Source of the DNA: an uncultured Dehalococcoidia bacterium
GTDB lineage: Bacteria > Chloroflexota > Dehalococcoidia > Lucifugimonadales > JADFKI01
Reading direction: 5' to 3'
Length of the DNA: 64,000 bases
NCBI GenBank assembly: GCA_958295865.1
Contig: CATQHF010000005.1
Span: 372,001 to 436,000 of the forward strand
Part shown: piece after piece, positions 59,111 to 64,000 of the stretch
Layout: every line of letters starts with the position of its first letter
How positions within the stretch are numbered: position 1 is the stretch's first letter
Notes under the pieces: generated by a model
The model's input: only the letters and a program-made list of their open reading frames with translations
What the model was told of the DNA's origin: nothing
Databases searched by the model: none
Made by a program: the position numbers and the translations under genes

Positions 59111-59388
59111 TGATTGTACGAATACTTACCGAGGGGCAGTACGACCTGCCCGGCAGCTACATCGATGAGCTGAACGCCATAGACAACGAGCTTGTGGAGG
59201 TGGTCGCCGCAGAGGACGAAGCCGAGTTCGGGCGCGTGCTCAAGCAGATGCTTGACTTGGTGCGCGAGAATGGCAGCCCGGTGCCGATTGAGGAGCTGGT
59301 AGAGTCTGACCTGGTGCTGCCGGAGCCTGACATCACGCTGATAGAGGCAGAGGAGATGTTCGTCGGCGAGGGGCTGCTGCCGGGATAG
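59110..59388 (+). CDS. PspA-associated protein (PspAA-like)
   Basis: MIVRILTEGQYDLPGSYIDELNAIDNELVEVV...; overlaps the pspA stop by 1 bp. Confidence 0.85.
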   Translation: MIVRILTEGQYDLPGSYIDELNAIDNELVEVVAAEDEAEFGRVLKQMLDLVRENGSPVPIEELVESDLVLPEPDITLIEAEEMFVGEGLLPG

Positions 59389-60018
59389 CTAAAACGGGAT
59401 TCCCCAGAGGGCATACCAGTTTTCGAGGCTGCGCTCTACGGGAATCTTCTCCTCTTCCATGACGGCGCTCAGGCGCATCTCGGCGGCGTTGTCTCGCGTT
59501 TGGGGCGCCGTCTGCACCATCGGGTAGAAGCTGCCGCGCTTGTAGTTGTATATCCAGTACGCCCGTTTGCCCTCGTACTCGATGCCGAAGACCGCCGCCA
59601 GCATCCTGTCCGCGAAGCCATGCTCGACAATCGTCTCGCTTATCAGGTGTATCGTGGTGACGAGATCCTCGAAGTCTCTGTCGTCCAGCACCGCCCAGCG
59701 CGTGCCGTAGGTGTCGTCAACCACATTGAAGTGCGTCCCGGTGGCGCTTTTGCTGACCGACAGCAGCGACCGGATTTCATCATCAAGGTTGTCGAAGAAT
59801 GACGACTCGACGGGGTTGAAGACGATGCCCGCCTTGTCGGTGTGGCGCAAGTCCATCCTGCCGCTGAGTGAAATCTCGGCCGTAATCACGGAGAAGAACT
59901 TCTCGCGCTCCGGCTTCTTGAGCTTGTTGCGGCCGAACAGCGTACTGAGTATTCCCACATCGAACCTCGCTAAATCACTTTCGCTTTCTACTCGCTGGTG
60001 ATGATTGCCCTGTCCCAC
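59389..60018 (-). CDS. PspA-associated protein (PspAB-like), convergent
   Basis: VGILSTLFGRNKLKKPEREKFFSVITAEISLSG...THFNVVDDTYGTRWAVLDDRDFEDLVTTIHLISETI. Start may be GTG near 59961. Confidence 0.75.
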   Translation of the reverse strand: MGQGNHHQRVESESDLARFDVGILSTLFGRNKLKKPEREKFFSVITAEISLSGRMDLRHTDKAGIVFNPVESSFFDNLDDEIRSLLSVSKSATGTHFNVVDDTYGTRWAVLDDRDFEDLVTTIHLISETIVEHGFADRMLAAVFGIEYEGKRAYWIYNYKRGSFYPMVQTAPQTRDNAAEMRLSAVMEEEKIPVERSLENWYALWGIPF

Positions 60019-60195
60019 TTATTCCGGGACACACGCCCTTGTCAGGCTGAGCAAACTTCCCTGCCGTCATTTGCGTCATTCCCGTGAAAACGGGAATCCA
60101 GAACATCAGAATGTAGGCGCTTTCGCATATTGAGGCTATCTCGCAGCCCTGGATTCCTGCTTTCGCAGGAATGACGGGTGAGTGAGAAGGGTTTT

Positions 60196-61122
60196 TTAGC
60201 CGCGCTCCATGCTGCGCTGCATGTCTTGGAGGCGCAGGATGCGGTCTTCGACCGACGGGTGGCTGGAGAAGAGCGTGGCTATCGTGTTGCCCTTGAGCGC
60301 GGGTATGATGAAGAAGGCGCTGGCGTGCTCCACCTGCCGCAGGTCTTTCTCAGGGATGCGGTACATGTCGTTGCTGATTTTCTGCAACGCGGACGCGAGT
60401 TGCAGCGGCGCGCCGGTGATGACTGCGCTGCCTCTGTCCGCCGCCAGCTCCCGGTATCGGGAGAGCGTCATGATGAGCATCTGGCTGACGAAATAGATGA
60501 TGATAGTGCCGACATAGACGGCGAGCATTATCAGCATCGCCTGCCCTGCCTCTCGGCGGTCGCCGCCGCCGTGTCCGCCGAAGCCACCGAATAGGCTGAC
60601 CCAGAAGAGCATTTGCAGCAGGAAGCCCGCGGCAATCACGATGATGCTCGCCCAGGTCAGCACCATCACATCGCGGTTCTTCACATGCGCCAGCTCATGC
60701 CCGAGCACCGCCTCGAGCTCGCGCTCGTTGAGCCTTGTCATAAGCCCTCTGGTGACGGCGATGACGGCGTTCTTTGGGTTGCGCCCGGTTGCGAATGCGT
60801 TGGGCACATGCGTCTCCATCACGGCAATCTTCTTGGGCTTGGGCATATCGGCGATTGCCGCCAGCCGCTCGATCATGCCGTGCAGACGCGGCTCCTGCTC
60901 GGCGGTGACTTCCTTCGCGCCGGTCGTGGCAAGCACGAGCTTGTCGGACATGAAGTATTGGAAGAACGCCATTCCGACGGCGATTATCAACACCATTTGC
61001 CAAGGCATGCCCGCTGCCATCAGCAGCCCTAGAAATGCCACATAGACTAGCGCGAGCATCACCATCGTGAAGCCCATGCGAAAGGTCAGCGCGAAATCCC
61101 GACCGTAACTTCTCTGTCTCAT
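60196..61122 (-). CDS. htpX: HtpX-family M48 zinc metalloprotease
   Basis: MRQRSYGRDFALTFRMGFTM..., AVLGHELAHVKNRD (HExxH), YRELAADRGSA. Start at 61122, not 62580. Confidence 0.92.
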   Translation of the reverse strand: MRQRSYGRDFALTFRMGFTMVMLALVYVAFLGLLMAAGMPWQMVLIIAVGMAFFQYFMSDKLVLATTGAKEVTAEQEPRLHGMIERLAAIADMPKPKKIAVMETHVPNAFATGRNPKNAVIAVTRGLMTRLNERELEAVLGHELAHVKNRDVMVLTWASIIVIAAGFLLQMLFWVSLFGGFGGHGGGDRREAGQAMLIMLAVYVGTIIIYFVSQMLIMTLSRYRELAADRGSAVITGAPLQLASALQKISNDMYRIPEKDLRQVEHASAFFIIPALKGNTIATLFSSHPSVEDRILRLQDMQRSMERG

Positions 61123-61200
61123 CTCATCCTCCTGAGTGAACCTGATTACATTATACATAAAGGCGTAACCTGTTGTGTTGCGGCGACATCGGGGACTAAC

Positions 61201-62388
61201 ATGAATGGACTGGATAATGGGATAAGCGGTTCGGCGGCAGTGAGCATGGCAGCTTGGCAGACGATAGGACACGACAAGGCGATCGGCACGCTTGCGCGCG
61301 GCATGGAAATGGGGCGCATGGCGCACGCTTGGCTGCTCGCGGGGCCGCCGCAGGTGGGCAAGATGACGCTGGCGCTGGACTTGGCGCGTCTGGTGAACTG
61401 CACGGCGGACGAGGTGAAGCTTCAGCCGTGCGGTGAGTGCCGCCAGTGCAGGCGCATCAGCGAGTCGCTGCATGCGGATGTGCGCGTCATATCGCAAGGG
61501 GGCGGGGCTGGCAATCGCACGACGGCGCGCACCGCCATCGGCGTGGAGCAGATTCGTGAGGCGCAGCGTGAAGCGGGGCTGAAGCCATACGAAGGGCGCT
61601 ATCGCGTGTTCATCATCGAGGACGCGGAGAACTTTACGCAGGAGGCGGCGAACGCGCTGCTGAAGATGCTGGAAGAGCCGCCCGACGATGTGATGTTCGC
61701 GCTGCTGGCGTCCGAGGTGCGCGAGAACAGCGCGGACGAGTCGGCGGGGTACATCGCATACGCGCCGGAGCATGAGCAGGATAGGATTGCGGCGCTGCTG
61801 GACGCCGTGCCGGAGGTGGGGGGCATACTGCCCACAATTCTGTCGCGCTGTCAGGTGCTGGAGCTGCGCCCGCTGCCGATTGCGCTGGTGCAATCTGAGA
61901 TTGAACGCCGCTTTGAGCTGACCCCGCAGGACGCGACGGAGATTGCGCGCCTGTCGAGCGGCAGGCTTGGCTGGGCGCTGCAAGCCGGGGCAGAGCCGCA
62001 ACTGCTGTCCGAGCGCGCGGAGAGGCTGGACGAGATTGAGGCGGCGCTGCGCGGCGGCATCGACGAAAGGTTCGCGTATGCGGAGCGGCAGGCGGCGGCG
62101 TTTGGGCGCGACCGCAGCGGCGTGTATCAGGAATTGCAGCTCTGGCTGGGCTGGTGGCGCGATGTGCTGGTCATCCGCGAGGGTAACGAGGACCTCGCGG
62201 TGAACCTGTCGCGGCTGGATGCGCTGCGGGCGACGGCGGGCGGCTGCGACTCCGCTCAGGTGGTTGATGCCATCCATGCCGTGCAGGAGACGACGGCGAT
62301 GTTGGAGAGCAATGTGAACCCGCGCCTGTGCTTGGAGGGGATGATGCTGCGTATGCCACAGACGGCAGCGCAGACGCAGAGCGCGTGA
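61201..62388 (+). CDS. holB: DNA polymerase III delta'-type AAA+ ATPase
   Basis: HAWLLAGPPQVGKMTLALDLARLVNC, CGECRQCRRI, RVFIIEDAENFTQEAANALLKMLEEPP, PTILSRCQ. Confidence 0.9.
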   Translation: MNGLDNGISGSAAVSMAAWQTIGHDKAIGTLARGMEMGRMAHAWLLAGPPQVGKMTLALDLARLVNCTADEVKLQPCGECRQCRRISESLHADVRVISQGGGAGNRTTARTAIGVEQIREAQREAGLKPYEGRYRVFIIEDAENFTQEAANALLKMLEEPPDDVMFALLASEVRENSADESAGYIAYAPEHEQDRIAALLDAVPEVGGILPTILSRCQVLELRPLPIALVQSEIERRFELTPQDATEIARLSSGRLGWALQAGAEPQLLSERAERLDEIEAALRGGIDERFAYAERQAAAFGRDRSGVYQELQLWLGWWRDVLVIREGNEDLAVNLSRLDALRATAGGCDSAQVVDAIHAVQETTAMLESNVNPRLCLEGMMLRMPQTAAQTQSA

Positions 62389-62665
62389 GCGGGGGGTGGT
62401 GTTTTTCTTTGGGCGGGTCGCCATAGCACGATGGCTTCTTGCCCTCGCTTCCGCAAGGGTGATGCTCTTTCGGAGGAATGGCGGAGCGGGGATTAGGCTT
62501 TGTTGATATTTCTGCCATTCCCATGAAAACCGGATTTCAGAGCCGCGTAACGGAGCGGATTTTGCGCCACTTACGCCCATTGAAAGCGCTGGATTCCTAC
62601 GAAAGCAGGAATAACGGAACGAGAATTGTCATTAGACTGGAAGCGCCGCAAAGCAGGAGGCATCG

Positions 62666-62878
62666 ATGCTCACACTAACGGGCGTGCGAATTAGACCGTC
62701 GGACAAGGTGCAGTATTTCGACGCAAACGGGATTAGCCTTGTCTTGGGTGAGCGTGTCATCGTGGAGACCTGGGACGGCGAGCAGGAGGGCACCGTGGTG
62801 ATTGCGCCCGATCAGGCGCTGCACTCAGACTTGCGCGGGCCGCTCGCCAAGGTTTTGCGAAAGGCGCTGCCTGGATAG
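62666..62878 (+). CDS. Short PSP1/YaaT-like N-terminal fragment
   Basis: VRIRPSDKVQYFDANGISLVLGERVIVETWDGEQEGTVVIAPDQ...GPLAKVLRKALPG*: PSP1 N-terminus, then stop after 70 aa. Confidence 0.6.
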   Translation: MLTLTGVRIRPSDKVQYFDANGISLVLGERVIVETWDGEQEGTVVIAPDQALHSDLRGPLAKVLRKALPG

Positions 62879-63412
62879 GAATTAGGAATTAAAAATTGGG
62901 AATTAAGAATTGGGTTGTGTTTAGGGTTGGCGTGCGATGTTTCGTGGCCTGATGGCAACCGATGTTCGAGGGCGGTTGCTGAAGTTTATGTAGCCGCGAG
63001 GTTAGGATTTTTGATTCCTCACTGCGTTCGGAATGACAGGGGGAAGAGGTTTGGAATGAGAGGGAGGTCGGGGGGCGAGCGTTTTCGCCCCCATCCTAAC
63101 CTTCCCCCAAAGGGGGAAGGGACAATCACGCCGTCGGATTGCGCTTGACAGCAGGCAACCTTCCTCTATCAAGGGGGGAGGGACTGATGCGATTTTCTCA
63201 TTCTGCGCGGGGGTTTGCAGACGGATATGCCTTTGTGGTAATCTTATACTGACAGTGTGAAGTTTTGGATTGATTGCACAATTTTATTAGGCGATATGCC
63301 CCGATTCTATGCCCCGGTTCCTTGAGTTCAATTTGTCCCCGATGAAGGTTGCCCTCTCGCGCGCGCGAAGGCAGTTTGCGTCAAATTCTACCCCCCCCCG
63401 CAGTTGCAGCCC

Positions 63413-64000
63413 ATGCGAAGCATAACGCTCGCGTTCCTGCTCATCGCGCTTGTGGCGTCGCTTGCGGGCATTAGCCTAGTAGCGGCGCAATCGACGACCG
63501 ACTACGATGACAACGGGCTAATCGATGTCAGGACTCCGGCGCAGCTGAACGCCATGGGCTGGGACTTGGACGGCGACGGCGTGGAGAGCCAGACGCAACC
63601 CGTGAGCAGCGACGACCGCGAGTTCGTCGATATTGCCATAGCTCTGCATACCTGCGGCTTAACCGCCGCTAACACCATTCGCTGCTGGGGCGATACCAGC
63701 CTTGGACCCGTCCGCGCCACAGGTTACACGGATGTGGTTACGGGGTACCCCTTCACCTGCGGGCTGCGCCTCGATGGGACGGTGGACTGCTGGGGGATAA
63801 ACGCGAGCGCCAATCCCGGCACCCCGGTAGATGCCAATGACAATCCGATTACCTTCTCCATGCTGGACAGCTCGCGGACCTTCGTTTGCGGTCTTCAGGA
63901 CGGACAGAACAGCCAGACTGAAGGCATAGCGCGCTGCTGGGGCGATAACCAGAATGAGGCTGTGTTCAAAGTGCCGTCCGACCTGGCTTCGGTCGCGTTC
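63413..64000 (+). CDS. Secreted RCC1-like repeat protein, runs off the right edge
   Basis: Signal peptide MRSITLAFLLIALVASLAGISLVAA, DYDDNGLIDVRTPAQLNAMGWDLDGDG, then C-G-L...CWG repeats (HTCGLTAANTIRCWGD, FTCGLRLDGTVDCWG, FVCGLQDG...ARCWGD). Absent from the ORF track. Confidence 0.8.
   Translation, partial: MRSITLAFLLIALVASLAGISLVAAQSTTDYDDNGLIDVRTPAQLNAMGWDLDGDGVESQTQPVSSDDREFVDIAIALHTCGLTAANTIRCWGDTSLGPVRATGYTDVVTGYPFTCGLRLDGTVDCWGINASANPGTPVDANDNPITFSMLDSSRTFVCGLQDGQNSQTEGIARCWGDNQNEAVFKVPSDLASVAF

Noticed and set aside
61123-62580. N-terminal ~490 aa of the 794-aa minus-strand ORF 60196..62580
   Set aside because: Antisense to a clear plus-strand delta'-type ATPase; low-complexity Arg/His/Leu-rich translation. 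HtpX begins at MRQRS (61122).

Overview
Bacterial chromosome window, plausibly Chloroflexota (inference from gene content and REP-like repeats). Ordinary chromosomal genes lie at both ends. On the left is argF (minus, runs off the edge). On the right are small membrane proteins, PspA with two PspA-associated proteins, HtpX, a DNA polymerase III delta'-type ATPase, a truncated PSP1-like ORF and the start of a secreted RCC1-like protein. Between about 0.7 and 57 kb lies a large mobile/defence island. Its right end is a phage or phage-satellite backbone: P4-type integrase, DUF5906-type primase/helicase, large terminase and HNH proteins. Its left end holds portal and head-tail connector remnants broken up by IS elements. 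The interior holds: a patatin + CD-NTase operon (CBASS-like) whose CD-NTase has an unusual C-terminal E2-like/SEC-C extension; an XRE-ImmA/PIN pair; two large STAND (Avs-like) proteins, one followed by a frameshifted E2-like ORF; a tight six-gene operon (PLD, MORC-like GHKL ATPase, DEAH helicase, DUF6339-like/PP-loop fusion, unknown protein, second GHKL ATPase), which is the best candidate for an undescribed defence system; a type ISP-like single-chain restriction-modification enzyme carrying a HEAT-like tail next to a small DUF7689-like gene; and a SIR2/DSR-like protein. IS elements (IS5, IS982, IS701, IS110 and IS1 types) and MITE-like ends are numerous, with a three-level nested insertion at 8.9-11.4 kb. 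All family names come from motif recognition by eye; no searches were run.
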